From an uncultured Eubacteriales bacterium (GTDB lineage: Bacteria; Bacillota; Clostridia; Christensenellales; DTU072), in the NCBI GenBank assembly GCA_949292905.1, contig CASFAV010000003.1:158050-222049 (forward strand): a stretch of DNA of 64,000 nucleotides. Direction: 5' to 3'. Under the pieces are notes generated by a model. That model saw only the letters and a list, made by a program, of their open reading frames with translations, did no database searches and was not told where the DNA came from. Every line of letters starts with the position of its first letter. Position 1 is the stretch's first letter. Positions 1 through 11,167 of the stretch are shown in pieces. The position numbers and the translations under genes are program-made.

Positions 1-9
1 AAACCACCG

Positions 10-669
10 ATGGAGATCAAGACTAAAGCGCTTTGCGTTACGGCGACGGACTACGGCGAGAAGGACAGATTGCTCGTTCTCGTAACTCCGGAATACGGCA
101 AGATCGTCGCCCGTATAAGGTCTGTCAGGACCCCGAACTCAAAATTGAAAGTCTGCGCTTCGCCCCTTTGTTTCGGCGAGTACATATTGAATTTCAAGGC
201 GGGGCACTATACCGTGATAGGAGCTTCGCCCGAAAATAATTTTTTCGGTTGCTGGTCCGACGTGGATAAAAACTGCGCCGCAGGAACGGTGACGGAAGCC
301 CTGGATAAATTTACCGAAAACGGCGTGAGCGCCGCCGGAGAACTCGCGCTCGCGCTCGAAGCTTTGTACCATATCGATTGCGGCGACGGCTATCCCTATG
401 TGTATAGCGCCGCTTTTTTGCTCAAACTCATGCCGCATTTAGGGATCGACGTCGGAGAATACTCCGCGCTTCCGCGTGACGTAAGCGCCGCTTTCGGCGC
501 GCTTGCCGAGGCGCCTTTCGACGAACTCGATTCGCTGGAGCTCACGCTCGTTTCGCTTATCCGCGCGCTCACCCGTATCGGACTTATTTATCAGGAGCGC
601 ACGGGAGAGAAGCTCCGCGCTCTCGCCTCGGCTCTCAAACTGGCGGGAGAAGGGGATATCGACGGCTGA
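10..669 (+). CDS. recO: DNA repair protein RecO
   Basis: RecO anneals complementary strands and helps load RecA on SSB-coated DNA in the RecFOR gap-repair pathway. The N-terminus reads as the RecO OB fold (residues 1-80), with the typical KTxxLxxxxxDYGExDRLLxLxTxExGKI pattern, followed by a helical domain. The protein is 219 residues against about 240-255 for Bacillus RecO. The four-cysteine zinc site usual in the second half of Firmicutes RecO is absent. The start at 10 fits the family N-terminus, but only nine bases lie upstream in the window, so its ribosome binding site cannot be judged. The gene upstream is out of view. Confidence 0.85.
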   Translation: MEIKTKALCVTATDYGEKDRLLVLVTPEYGKIVARIRSVRTPNSKLKVCASPLCFGEYILNFKAGHYTVIGASPENNFFGCWSDVDKNCAAGTVTEALDKFTENGVSAAGELALALEALYHIDCGDGYPYVYSAAFLLKLMPHLGIDVGEYSALPRDVSAAFGALAEAPFDELDSLELTLVSLIRALTRIGLIYQERTGEKLRALASALKLAGEGDIDG

Positions 670-838
670 CGGCGGAGAAAATTCCCGACGGTAAAATTTT
701 TGAAAATAATTGACGTAAATCCCGTTTTTCTTACGTTTCGTTTTCGTGACCGCGCAGGATAACACTATCAATATGTACCGCCGCGCATATCCGTGCGGAA
801 TGTGCGCGCGAAAATTTATTATTAATACCGGAAATTAC

Positions 839-867
839 TTGATTAGCGGCTCTTTTTCGGATATAAT
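839..867 (+). promoter_or_regulatory. Sigma-A type promoter of ppdK
   Basis: TTGATT at 839-844 and a perfect TATAAT at 862-867 are separated by 17 bp, the ideal vegetative spacing. The start codon follows 47 bases later with AGGAGA at 902-907. The rest of the 245-base gap after recO shows no gene. Confidence 0.75.
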
Positions 868-914
868 ATTAACCGCTAAACAATACAATAATAAGTTTCA
901 CAGGAGATTACTTT

Positions 915-3533
915 ATGACACAGTTCGTTTACTTGTTCAGAGAAGCCGACGGTAAAGACAAAGCCAAATTCGGCGGCAAAGGCGCGAACCTTGCCGAGAT
1001 GACCAAGCTCGGTATGCCCGTGCCCCCCGGACTTACCATTACCACCGAGGCTTGCACCCAGTACTACAAGGACGGCAAAAAGATCAACGACGAGATCCTC
1101 GCGCAGGTTTTCGAGAAACTCGCCGTCCTCGAGAAGGAGACCGGTAAGACTTTCGGCGACGTCGAAAATCCCTTCCTCGTTTCCGTCAGAAGCGGTGCGA
1201 GAGCTTCGATGCCCGGTATGATGGACACCGTTCTTAACCTCGGTCTCAACGACGTCAGCGTCGTGGGACTTGCCAAGCTCACCGAGAATCCCCGTTTTGC
1301 ATACGATTGCTATCGCAGATTCATTCAGATGTAATCCGACGTCGTCGTCGGCGTAGGCAAGAACTTCTTTGAAAAAGTCATCGACGAGCTCAAGAAAGAG
1401 AAGGGCATCGTTCAGGACACCGAATTCACCGCAGAGGACCTTCAGGAGCTTATCGCGAGATATAAAGAATTCTACCGCAACGAAATGGGAGAGGATTTCC
1501 CTCAGGATCCCAAGAAACAGCTCGTCGGAGCCATCGAAGCGGTTTTCCGCAGCTGGGATAACCCCCGCGCCATCGTTTACCGTCGTATGAACGACATCCC
1601 CGGAGACTGGGGCACCGCCGTCAACGTGCAATCGATGGTATTCGGCAACATGGGAGAAACTTCCGGAACGGGCGTAGCGTTCACGAGAAGCCCCACGAAC
1701 GGCGACAAGCACCTCTACGGCGAGTTCCTTATGAACGCGCAGGGCGAAGACGTCGTCGCGGGTATCCGTACCCCCTCGCCCATCGATCATCTTAAACAGA
1801 CCAATCCCGCCGTTTACGAGCAGTTCCTCGACATCTGCAGCCGTCTCGAAAATTATTTCCACGACATGCAGGATATGGAATTCACCATCGAACGCGGCAA
1901 GCTTTATATGCTTCAGACCCGTAACGGCAAGCGTACGGCTCTTGCGGCTATCAACATCGCCGTCGACCTCGTGAAAGAAGGACTCTGCACCGAGGAAGAA
2001 GCTCTCCTCAAGATCGAACCCAAACAGCTCGACGATCTTCTGCATCCCACTTTCGACAAAGCGGCGCTCAAGAAATCCGAAGCTATCGCGTCAGGACTTC
2101 CCGCTTCTCCCGGAGCGGCTTGCGGTAAGATAGCGTTCAGCGCCGAAGAAGCCAAAGAACGCGCCAAAGCGGGCGAAAAAGTGATTCTCGTCAGAGTGGA
2201 AACTTCCCCCGAGGACATCGAAGGCATGCAGGCGGCGCAAGGTATCCTTACCGCTCGCGGCGGTCTTACCTCTCACGCGGCGGTCGTTGCTCGCGGCATG
2301 GGCGCTTGTTGCGTATGCGGATGCGACGCAGTCGAGATCGACGAAGAGAACGACGTTTGCATCATCGCGGGTAAGAAATTCACGAGGGACGACGTCATTT
2401 CTCTCGACGGTTCCACCGGTAATATCTATGTGGGAGCCATCCCCACCGTCAAACCCGAGATCTCCGGCAACTTTGCCACCATCATGGAGTGGGCTAACAA
2501 ATATCGTAAACTGCAGGTCCGCGCCAACGCCGATAACCCCAGAGACGCTTCCGTGGCGTACGACTTCGGCGCGCAGGGCGTAGGTCTTTGCCGTACCGAG
2601 CACATGTTCTTCGAAGCGGAGAGGATCCCCGCCGTTCGCGAGATGATAGTGGCTTCCAACGTAGTACAGCGCAAAGCCGCTCTCGCCAAACTGCTCCCGA
2701 TGCAGAGACAGGACTTCATCGGCATCTATAAAGCGCTTCACGGCTATCCCGTGACCATCCGCTTCCTCGATCCGCCGCTCCACGAGTTCCTGCCCACCAA
2801 GGAAGAGGATATCCGCGCTCTTGCCAAAGAGATGGGTATTTCTTACGAGCAGCTCCTCGAGACCGTACATTCCCTGCACGAGATGAACCCGATGCTCGGA
2901 CATCGCGGATGCCGTCTCGCGGTCACTTATCCCGAGATCGCCGAGATGCAGACCCGTGCCGTTATCGAAGCAGCCATCGCGGTGAATAAAGAAGGCGGCA
3001 ACGTCAAAGCCGAGATCATGATCCCGCTCGTGGGCGACGTCAAAGAGCTTGCTTACGTCAAGAAGGTCGTCGTCGATACCGCGGAAGCCGTTATGGCGGA
3101 GCAGGGAGTCAAAGTGGAATATATGGTCGGAACGATGATAGAGATCCCGCGCGCGGCGATCACTGCCGACCAGATCGCGAAAGAAGCGGAATTCTTCAGC
3201 TTCGGTACCAACGACCTTACCCAGATGACGTTCGGCTTCAGCCGTGACGACGCGGGCAAGTTCCTCGGAGATTACTATTCGAAGAAGATATTCGAATTCG
3301 ATCCTTTCGCGAAGCTCGATCAGACCGGCGTAGGCGAACTCGTCAGAATAGCCGTCGAGAAGGGCAAGAGCGTTCGTCCCAATATCAAACTCGGTATCTG
3401 CGGCGAACACGGCGGCGATCCTTCGACCATCGAATTCTGCCACAAAGTCGGACTTAATTACGTATCCTGCTCGCCTTATCGCGTACCGATCGCGATACTC
3501 GCGGCGGCTCATGCGGCTATCAAGAATAAGTAA
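915..3533 (+). pseudogene. ppdK: Pyruvate, phosphate dikinase, interrupted by one in-frame TAA
   Basis: PPDK interconverts pyruvate + ATP + phosphate with PEP + AMP + PPi. The frame spans 873 codons, matching the family's ~874-880. Codon 140 (1332-1334) is TAA within the conserved segment RFIQM-stop-SDVV, where homologues have Tyr or Phe. Reading continues in the same frame to 3533 without any indel. The ATP-grasp loop [19 protein letters not shown] precedes the stop. The phosphohistidine segment GGLTSHAAVVARG (His about 454) and the C-terminal PEP-domain motif CGEHGGDPS follow it. A TAC-to-TAA single change explains it. The first ATG after the stop (1485) has no ribosome binding site, so reinitiation looks unlikely. 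It could be a recent nonsense mutation, a minority allele or a sequencing error. Confidence 0.85.
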
Positions 3534-3573
3534 TCGACCGTTCGTGTAGTTAATAAACGACTTCTTAAAATGC

Positions 3574-3607
3574 GGGGCTGTTTCGGCGCAAAACCTGAGA
3601 CAGCCCC
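3574..3607 (+). terminator. Hairpin after ppdK, probable terminator
   Basis: GGGGCTGTTT (3574-3583) pairs with AGACAGCCCC (3598-3607) with one wobble. There is no strong T-run after it, only GAAATTATA, so intrinsic termination would be weak. A second perfect 8-bp stem (ACGGGCGC at 3618-3625 with GCGCCCGT at 3638-3645) lies just before the dgt ribosome binding site. Confidence 0.45.
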
Positions 3608-3665
3608 GAAATTATAAACGGGCGCTCACGCGGCGTTGCGCCCGTGCGGGTGCGGAGGAAAGAAT

Positions 3666-4655
3666 ATGAAAGAGGACTATCTGAAATTCGAAGCGGCATA
3701 TCTTTCGCCTTATGCGGTGAAGTCTTCCGAAACGGCGGGGCGCGCCGTGAGAGAGGAGCCGTGTCCGTTGAGAACGGAATTTCAGCGCGACCGCGACCGC
3801 ATCGTTCACAGCAAATCTTTCCGCAGATTGAAGCATAAGACGCAGGTCTTTCTCGCGCCTTCGGGCGACCATTACCGTACGCGTATGACTCACACCATCG
3901 AGGTCATGCAGATAGCGCGCACGATAGCGCGGTGCCTGAAACTCAACGAAGATCTTACCGAAGCGATAGCGTTCGGACACGACCTCGGGCATACCCCGTT
4001 CGGACACATCGGCGAACGTATACTTGCCGCGGAGACGGGGCATTTCGAGCATAACGAACAGAGCCTGAGAGTCGTCACCGTACTCGAGGACGAAGGGAAG
4101 GGACTCAATCTCACCGCGGAAGTGCTCGACGGTATACTCGAACACAAGCAGAGCGGCAATCCCAAGACGCTCGAAGGCAGGGTAGTCGCTTTGAGCGACA
4201 GGATAGCGTATCTCAATCACGATATCGACGACGGCATACGCGCGGGACTTCTCAGCGAAGAGGATCTTCCCGTCGCCGTGGAGAACGTACTTGGCAAGGG
4301 CAAGCGCGCCAAGATAAACAGCATGGTAGGCGACGTCGTGAGGATGTCGCTCGACCGCAACGCGGTGGAACAGTCCCTGGAATTCAAAGAGGCGACCGAC
4401 GAATTGCGCAAATTCATGTTCGAGCGCGTGTATTTTGCCGAACACGCTTCGCAGGAAGAGGAACGCGCGCGCGAATGGCTCAGCAAATTATACGAATTCT
4501 ATCGCGCTAATCCTGCGGAAGTACCCGAGTTTTACCGTTCGTTGTCATCGAGCCCCGAAGTATACATAACCGATTACATGGCGGGGATGACGGACACATA
4601 CGTCATCAAACAGCTCGATAAATATTTCGGTTATAAGTGGGACAGCGCATTATGA
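3666..4655 (+). CDS. dgt: dGTPase-like dNTP triphosphohydrolase
   Basis: HD-superfamily enzyme of the Dgt type, which splits dNTPs to the deoxynucleoside and triphosphate and so tunes dNTP pools. The metal motif HDLGHTPFGH sits at about residue 105, after the family signature for dGTPases (FRDRDRIVHSKSFRRLKHKTQVF-like, residues 35-60). The product is 329 residues, normal for Firmicutes dgt-like proteins. The start at 3666 is chosen because GGAGGAA lies at 3654-3660; an upstream in-frame ATG at 3636 gives a Cys/Gly-rich extension with no ribosome binding site. In many Clostridia dgt precedes dnaG-rpoD, but here it is coupled to pcrA through an ATGA overlap. Confidence 0.88.
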   Translation: MKEDYLKFEAAYLSPYAVKSSETAGRAVREEPCPLRTEFQRDRDRIVHSKSFRRLKHKTQVFLAPSGDHYRTRMTHTIEVMQIARTIARCLKLNEDLTEAIAFGHDLGHTPFGHIGERILAAETGHFEHNEQSLRVVTVLEDEGKGLNLTAEVLDGILEHKQSGNPKTLEGRVVALSDRIAYLNHDIDDGIRAGLLSEEDLPVAVENVLGKGKRAKINSMVGDVVRMSLDRNAVEQSLEFKEATDELRKFMFERVYFAEHASQEEERAREWLSKLYEFYRANPAEVPEFYRSLSSSPEVYITDYMAGMTDTYVIKQLDKYFGYKWDSAL

Positions 4656-6892
4656 ACCTACTGGACAATCTTAACGAAGTACAACGCGAAATAGTTACCG
4701 ATACCGAGGGCGCGGTGCTTGTGCTTGCGGGAGCGGGCTCCGGCAAGACGCGAGTGCTTACCCACAGGGTAGCTTATCTCGTAAGCGAAAAGAAGGTGCC
4801 GGGGTACAATATTCTGGCTATCACCTTCACGAACAAAGCCACCGCGGAGATGAAGGAAAGACTCAAAACGCTGCTCGGAGAGGACAACGGCGTATGGGTA
4901 TCCACCTTCCATTCGTTCGCGGCGCGCATATTGCGCAGATATGCGGAAGATATCGGATACGGCGCCAATTTTTCGATATACGACGAAGCCGACAGCAGAC
5001 GAGTCGTTTCCAAGGCTTTACGAGAAATGCACCTCGAAGGCTCCGCCATTAAAGACAGCGTCCGCGAACATATAAGCAAAGCAAAGAATTTCGGATTTAC
5101 TCCCGAAGAATATTATGCGGAGATCAACGGCGTCAACGAACACGCCGAGGACATAAAAAGGGTGTTCGAAAGATACGAGGAACTGCTCGTCGAGTCCAAC
5201 GCCATGGATTTCGACGACCTTTTGCACAAATTGAAATTCCTTTTCGAAAACAGCCCCGCGGCGATAGGATACTGTCGCAACCGTTTCCGCTACGTGCACG
5301 TCGACGAATTCCAGGACACCAACAAAATACAATACGAACTCGTCAAAGCTATAGCCGCCGATTCCCGCAACATTTTCGTCGTGGGCGACGACGACCAGAG
5401 CATATACGGTTGGCGCGGCGCCGAGATAGGCAACATTCTGAACTTCGATAAAGAATTTCCCGAAGCCAAGGTTTACAAGCTTACGGAGAATTACCGTTCA
5501 ACGTCCGCCATTCTCGAATGCGCCAACAACGTCATTCGGAACAACCGTCAGAGACACGGTAAGGAATTGTTCACGAACCGCACGGGCGGCGTGCGCGTCG
5601 AGTTTCGTTCCGCATTCAACGACCATCAGGAAAGCGAATGGGTAGTCAACGAAATAGGCTCCCTTATACGCTATAACGGATACCGACCGAGCGACTTTGC
5701 GATACTTGTCCGCGCTAATTCCCTTACAAGACTTTTCGAGCAGAAGCTCGGCGAAGCGCACCTTGCGTACAAGGTGATAGGCGGCTTCAAATTCTTCGAC
5801 CGCAAGGAGATACAGGACGTCGTGGCATATATGCGCATGATCGCCAACAACCGCGACAACGAAGCCGTCGAGCGCATCGTCAACGTGCCGGCAAGGGGTA
5901 TAGGCGACGCTACCGTCAACGCCGTCGGTTCGTTTGCGCGCGAACAGGCTCTCTCGCTTTTCGACGTGATGCTCGAGATCAACAAATACGAGAGCGAGCT
6001 CGGCGCGCGTATCGTCAAGAAGGTGGAAGACTTCCGCGCGCTCATCAGCGATCTCGTTGTGCACGCGGGAGAACCCATATATTCCTTTACGAGATATCTC
6101 GTGGAAAGGGTGGGCTTCGAGAATTATTATACCGCGTCCGGTACCGAAGAGGATTATTCGCGTTGGGAGAATATAAAGGAATTCCTCGCGTACGTGCGCG
6201 AGTACGAAGAGAAAAACGAAGGCGCCACCGTGAACGAATTTCTGGAGAACGTAAGCCTCGTACGAGAGAGCGATGACGAGCTCGAGGACAACGACAAGGT
6301 CACAGTGGCTACCATGCACGCCGTCAAAGGTCTGGAATTCAGAGCGGTGTTCATAGTAGGGTGCGAAGAGGAAACTTTCCCTTCGGCGCAGGCGCTCAAA
6401 AGTAACGACATCGAAGAAGAACGCCGCGTGATGTACGTGGCGATAACGCGCGCCCGTGAAAGATTGTACATAAGCAACGCTCAACGCAGATTCCGGTATA
6501 ACCGCGTTGAATACCTTATGCCGTCGCGGTTCGTAGAGGAAGCGAAGGGCGGGGACAACGACTCTTACGGCGCCTTCGGCGCGCGCCGCAATTACGTGAA
6601 CGGACTGGGACCGCGCCCCGATTTTCTGAATGTGGCTTCTTTGGAAGGAAGCAAAATAAGGCGCACTGCGGCTACCGCTCCCGCTCCCAAGAAGCAGTCG
6701 GCACCCGCGCCCGCCAAAGATCTCTCCGGTTTCGTTGGCGGCGCGAAAGTGGTACATCCGCGTTACGGAGAGGGCACCGTGCTCGTCGTGCTCGGTTCGG
6801 GCAGCGATACGACTGCGACCGTCGCTTTCCCCAATCTCGGCGTAAAGAAATTCATTCTGGCGCTCGCGCCGCTTACGCTCAAAAAAGAATAA
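4652..6892 (+). CDS. pcrA: ATP-dependent DNA helicase PcrA/UvrD
   Basis: Superfamily 1A 3'-5' helicase used in repair, rolling-circle replication and removal of stalled transcription complexes. Walker A (AGAGSGKT, about residues 26-33) opens domain 1A; DEFQDTN is motif II; QSIYGWRGAE is motif III; the C-terminal motifs TMHAVKGLEF and VAITRAR are present. The 746-residue length is typical. The C-terminal ~90 residues hold an Ala/Pro-rich linker and a small Tudor-like end (VVHPRYGEGTV) that in PcrA contacts RNA polymerase. The ATG at 4652 overlaps the dgt stop, indicating translational coupling. ligA follows, the pcrA-ligA pairing seen in Bacillus. Confidence 0.93.
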   Translation: MNLLDNLNEVQREIVTDTEGAVLVLAGAGSGKTRVLTHRVAYLVSEKKVPGYNILAITFTNKATAEMKERLKTLLGEDNGVWVSTFHSFAARILRRYAEDIGYGANFSIYDEADSRRVVSKALREMHLEGSAIKDSVREHISKAKNFGFTPEEYYAEINGVNEHAEDIKRVFERYEELLVESNAMDFDDLLHKLKFLFENSPAAIGYCRNRFRYVHVDEFQDTNKIQYELVKAIAADSRNIFVVGDDDQSIYGWRGAEIGNILNFDKEFPEAKVYKLTENYRSTSAILECANNVIRNNRQRHGKELFTNRTGGVRVEFRSAFNDHQESEWVVNEIGSLIRYNGYRPSDFAILVRANSLTRLFEQKLGEAHLAYKVIGGFKFFDRKEIQDVVAYMRMIANNRDNEAVERIVNVPARGIGDATVNAVGSFAREQALSLFDVMLEINKYESELGARIVKKVEDFRALISDLVVHAGEPIYSFTRYLVERVGFENYYTASGTEEDYSRWENIKEFLAYVREYEEKNEGATVNEFLENVSLVRESDDELEDNDKVTVATMHAVKGLEFRAVFIVGCEEETFPSAQALKSNDIEEERRVMYVAITRARERLYISNAQRRFRYNRVEYLMPSRFVEEAKGGDNDSYGAFGARRNYVNGLGPRPDFLNVASLEGSKIRRTAATAPAPKKQSAPAPAKDLSGFVGGAKVVHPRYGEGTVLVVLGSGSDTTATVAFPNLGVKKFILALAPLTLKKE

Positions 6893-6963
6893 AATTAAAG
6901 GTAATAGGAATAAAAAATATGTGCGCGCATCACGCGCAGTCCGAAAAGCTTTTACCGTGTTAA

Positions 6964-8946
<1,983 letters not shown>

Positions 8947-8960
8947 TTTTCAAAAAACGC

Positions 8961-8988
8961 TTTACAACCTGCGCGTGTGCGATATAAT
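8961..8988 (+). promoter_or_regulatory. Promoter predicting a leaderless transcript
   Basis: TTTACA at 8961-8966 and perfect TATAAT at 8983-8988 are separated by 16 bp. The next gene's ATG begins at 8995, exactly where transcription would start (about 7 bases past the -10), and no Shine-Dalgarno sequence lies between. Confidence 0.65.
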
Positions 8989-8994
8989 ACTCGT

Positions 8995-9972
8995 ATGCGC
9001 GCAGGTAAACTTACCGGAAAAGAACTCAAAGAGAACGTATTGTCCGTAATATCGCACCGCAGGGAGGAAGTATTGAAATCGGCTTCGCTCGGCGGGGATT
9101 GCGCGCGCGTGGCATTGGGCGCGGATATGCTCGTACATACCGATCCAATTACCGGAGAGGCGGTCAATATCGGCTCTCTCGCGATAGAAGTAAGCGCCAA
9201 CGACGTTATAGCGGCGGGCGGCGAGCCCGTGGCGTTCCTTATCACGTTGATACTGCCTGAGAGTTGCGACGTCTCCGACGTCAAAAGGATAATGACGGAC
9301 GCGGAGCGCGAAGCGGCGGCGTGGAACGCCGAGATAGTGGGCGGACATACGGAATTTTCGAGCGCGGTCACGCGCCCCGTAGTCAACGCCGTGGCGATAG
9401 GCAAGGCGGCGGAAGGGTGGTTGCCGCACGCGCCCGAAGCGGGCGACGCGGTGATCGTCACCAAGACTCTCGGCATCGAGGGGACGGTTATCCTTGCGGA
9501 TATGTATCCGAAAAAACTTTCTCTTACCGAAAGCGAACGTGCGGAACTCGAAGGATACCGTAAAAGCACCGGAATACTTCCGGAAGGAAGAGCGCTTCGC
9601 GCGGCGAAAATACCCTGCAATATGCACGACGTCACCGAAGGAGGTATTTTCGGCGCGGTATGCGAGCTTGCGGCGGGCGCGGGCGTAGGCGTAACGCTGT
9701 ATGCCGACAAGGTGCCTTTCGGGGCGCTTACTCTTAAAGTCTGCGCCGAACTCGGCGCGGATCCGTACCGTATCATATCGAGCGGCAGTATGCTGATCGT
9801 CGCCCGCGACGGCGAAGCCGTCGTGAGAGCGCTCCGCGCGGCGGGGATCGAGGCTAACGTAGTGGGATATGTCACCGACGGCGAGGGACTCACCGTCGTT
9901 TATCCCGACGGACGAGAAATACATACCGAAATTCAGGCGGACGAACTGTACCGCTTCAAAGGAGATAACTGA
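8995..9972 (+). CDS. AIR synthase-related protein (HypE/PurM-like)
   Basis: The 325-residue product has the two-part PurM-like fold of the AIR synthase superfamily (PurM, PurL, SelD, ThiL, HypE), whose members use ATP to activate an amide, carboxylate or similar group. The N-terminal half has the GADMLVHTDPITG and SANDVIAAGGEPV segments typical of HypE-like proteins. The C-terminal half holds DVTEGGIFGAVCELA, a HypE-like motif. The C-terminal Cys motif of true HypE (PRIC) is absent, and no hydrogenase genes are nearby, so the substrate is unknown. ATG 8995 sits 7 bases after a TATAAT box; the next in-frame Met lies inside the conserved core. yicC begins 2 bases after the stop. Confidence 0.75.
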   Translation: MRAGKLTGKELKENVLSVISHRREEVLKSASLGGDCARVALGADMLVHTDPITGEAVNIGSLAIEVSANDVIAAGGEPVAFLITLILPESCDVSDVKRIMTDAEREAAAWNAEIVGGHTEFSSAVTRPVVNAVAIGKAAEGWLPHAPEAGDAVIVTKTLGIEGTVILADMYPKKLSLTESERAELEGYRKSTGILPEGRALRAAKIPCNMHDVTEGGIFGAVCELAAGAGVGVTLYADKVPFGALTLKVCAELGADPYRIISSGSMLIVARDGEAVVRALRAAGIEANVVGYVTDGEGLTVVYPDGREIHTEIQADELYRFKGDN

Positions 9973-9973
9973 T

Positions 9974-10855
9974 ATGGCTTCCACTATTTACAGTATGACC
10001 GGCTACGGCAAAGGAGTCGCGGAAAAGGATCTGCGCAAAATTACCGTCGAGATCAAGACGGTAAATCACCGTTTTCTCGATCTGCTGTTCAAGTTTCCCA
10101 GGAATTTCCAGTTTGCCGAAACTCCTGCCAGAGCCATGATCGGCGGCGCTTTGAAGCGCGGTCACGCGGACGTCTATCTCAATTACGAGGACAACCGCGT
10201 TTCCGAGGGCGTCAATCTGAACGAAGAGCTCGCGGCGGGGTATAAGAAACTCGGCGAAAGGTTTTCGGCTCTCGGAATAACCGACGACCTTACCGCTTCC
10301 GCGCTCATCAAGGTGCCGGAGATGGTGAAGCAGACGGAGCTCGAAGACGACGAGGAAACTTTGCTCAAGCTCATATCAGAAGCGGCTGCCGAGGCGCTCA
10401 ATAATCTGCTCGCGATGCGTAAAGCGGAGGGCGAACGTCTCGCGAACGACATACGCGCGAAGCTCGACGACATCGCGGAAGCGGTGAACGAGATCAAGAA
10501 ACGCGCCCCCGAAGTCGCCAAGGAGTATTCGGAGAAATTGTCCGCGCGTATTGCAGAAGCGCTCGGCGGAGTGGAAATAGACGAATCCAGGCTGGCAAGC
10601 GAAGTGGCGTTTTTCGTGGACAGGGCTAATATCGACGAGGAGCTTACGCGGATTACGAGCCATATATCCAATTACCGCGAGATACTCGACGAAGGCGGCG
10701 CGGTAGGCAAAAAGCTCGATTTTCTTACGCAGGAAGCCAACCGCGAGGTGAATACGATCGGCAGTAAATGTAACGATCTTCAGATCACGCGTCTCGTGCT
10801 TCAGCTCAAAAACGAGATAGAAATGGTGCGCGAGCAGATACAGAACCTCGAATAA
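9974..10855 (+). CDS. yicC: YicC/YloC family endoribonuclease
   Basis: YicC-family proteins (YloC in B. subtilis) are metal-dependent endoribonucleases linked to RNA turnover and stationary-phase fitness. The N-terminus MTGYGKG and the VEIKTVNHRFLDL segment are family hallmarks (YicC_N), and the C-terminal ~85 residues match DUF1732 (KKLDFLTQEANREVNTIGSK). The 293-residue length is standard. GGAGAT at 9961-9966 supports the start at 9974 rather than upstream in-frame codons. In Bacillus, remA and gmk lie between yloC and rpoZ; both are missing here. Confidence 0.9.
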   Translation: MASTIYSMTGYGKGVAEKDLRKITVEIKTVNHRFLDLLFKFPRNFQFAETPARAMIGGALKRGHADVYLNYEDNRVSEGVNLNEELAAGYKKLGERFSALGITDDLTASALIKVPEMVKQTELEDDEETLLKLISEAAAEALNNLLAMRKAEGERLANDIRAKLDDIAEAVNEIKKRAPEVAKEYSEKLSARIAEALGGVEIDESRLASEVAFFVDRANIDEELTRITSHISNYREILDEGGAVGKKLDFLTQEANREVNTIGSKCNDLQITRLVLQLKNEIEMVREQIQNLE

Positions 10856-10968
10856 GCGCACCGCGGCGCTCTCACGCGCCGCGCGGAGAATATAATACGA
10901 CGGCGTTTCCGTAAGGAACGCCCGTACATAAATAATAAAACAAATCAACAATATAGGAGAACACAATT

Positions 10969-11166
10969 ATGATGATCGATCCGCCCATTGACAAACTTAT
11001 CGAAAAGGCTCCTTGCCGTTACGCTCTCGTGGTAGGCATCACCAAACGCGCGAAAGACCTTCTGGACATGCAGTCCGACGAGCTCGAAAAGTCGGGGCTC
11101 AAAGCAGTGTCTTACGCCGCGAAGGAAATTTACGACGAGAAGATAAAAGTAGTCGTCAATAAGTAA
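10969..11166 (+). CDS. rpoZ: RNA polymerase omega subunit
   Basis: The 65-residue product matches the omega fold: the N-terminal IDPPIDKLIEKAPCRYALVVGITKRAKDL region contacts the beta-prime C-terminus and helps assemble RNA polymerase. AGGAGA at 10955-10960 precedes tandem ATG codons at 10969 and 10972; either may be used. The 113-base gap upstream holds a TATAAT-like hexamer (10891-10896, no good -35) and a small hairpin with a GTAA loop (10902-10922). coaBC starts one base after the stop, as in Bacillus. Confidence 0.9.
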   Translation: MMIDPPIDKLIEKAPCRYALVVGITKRAKDLLDMQSDELEKSGLKAVSYAAKEIYDEKIKVVVNK

Positions 11167-11167
11167 A

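Noticed and set aside
1485..3533. Truncated PPDK as an independent gene starting at 1485
   Set aside because: No ribosome binding site at 1485 and the product would lack the first part of the ATP-grasp domain; better described as one interrupted gene.
10891..10896. TATAAT hexamer as an rpoZ promoter
   Set aside because: No acceptable -35 at 16-18 bp (GCTCTC region) and no extended -10.
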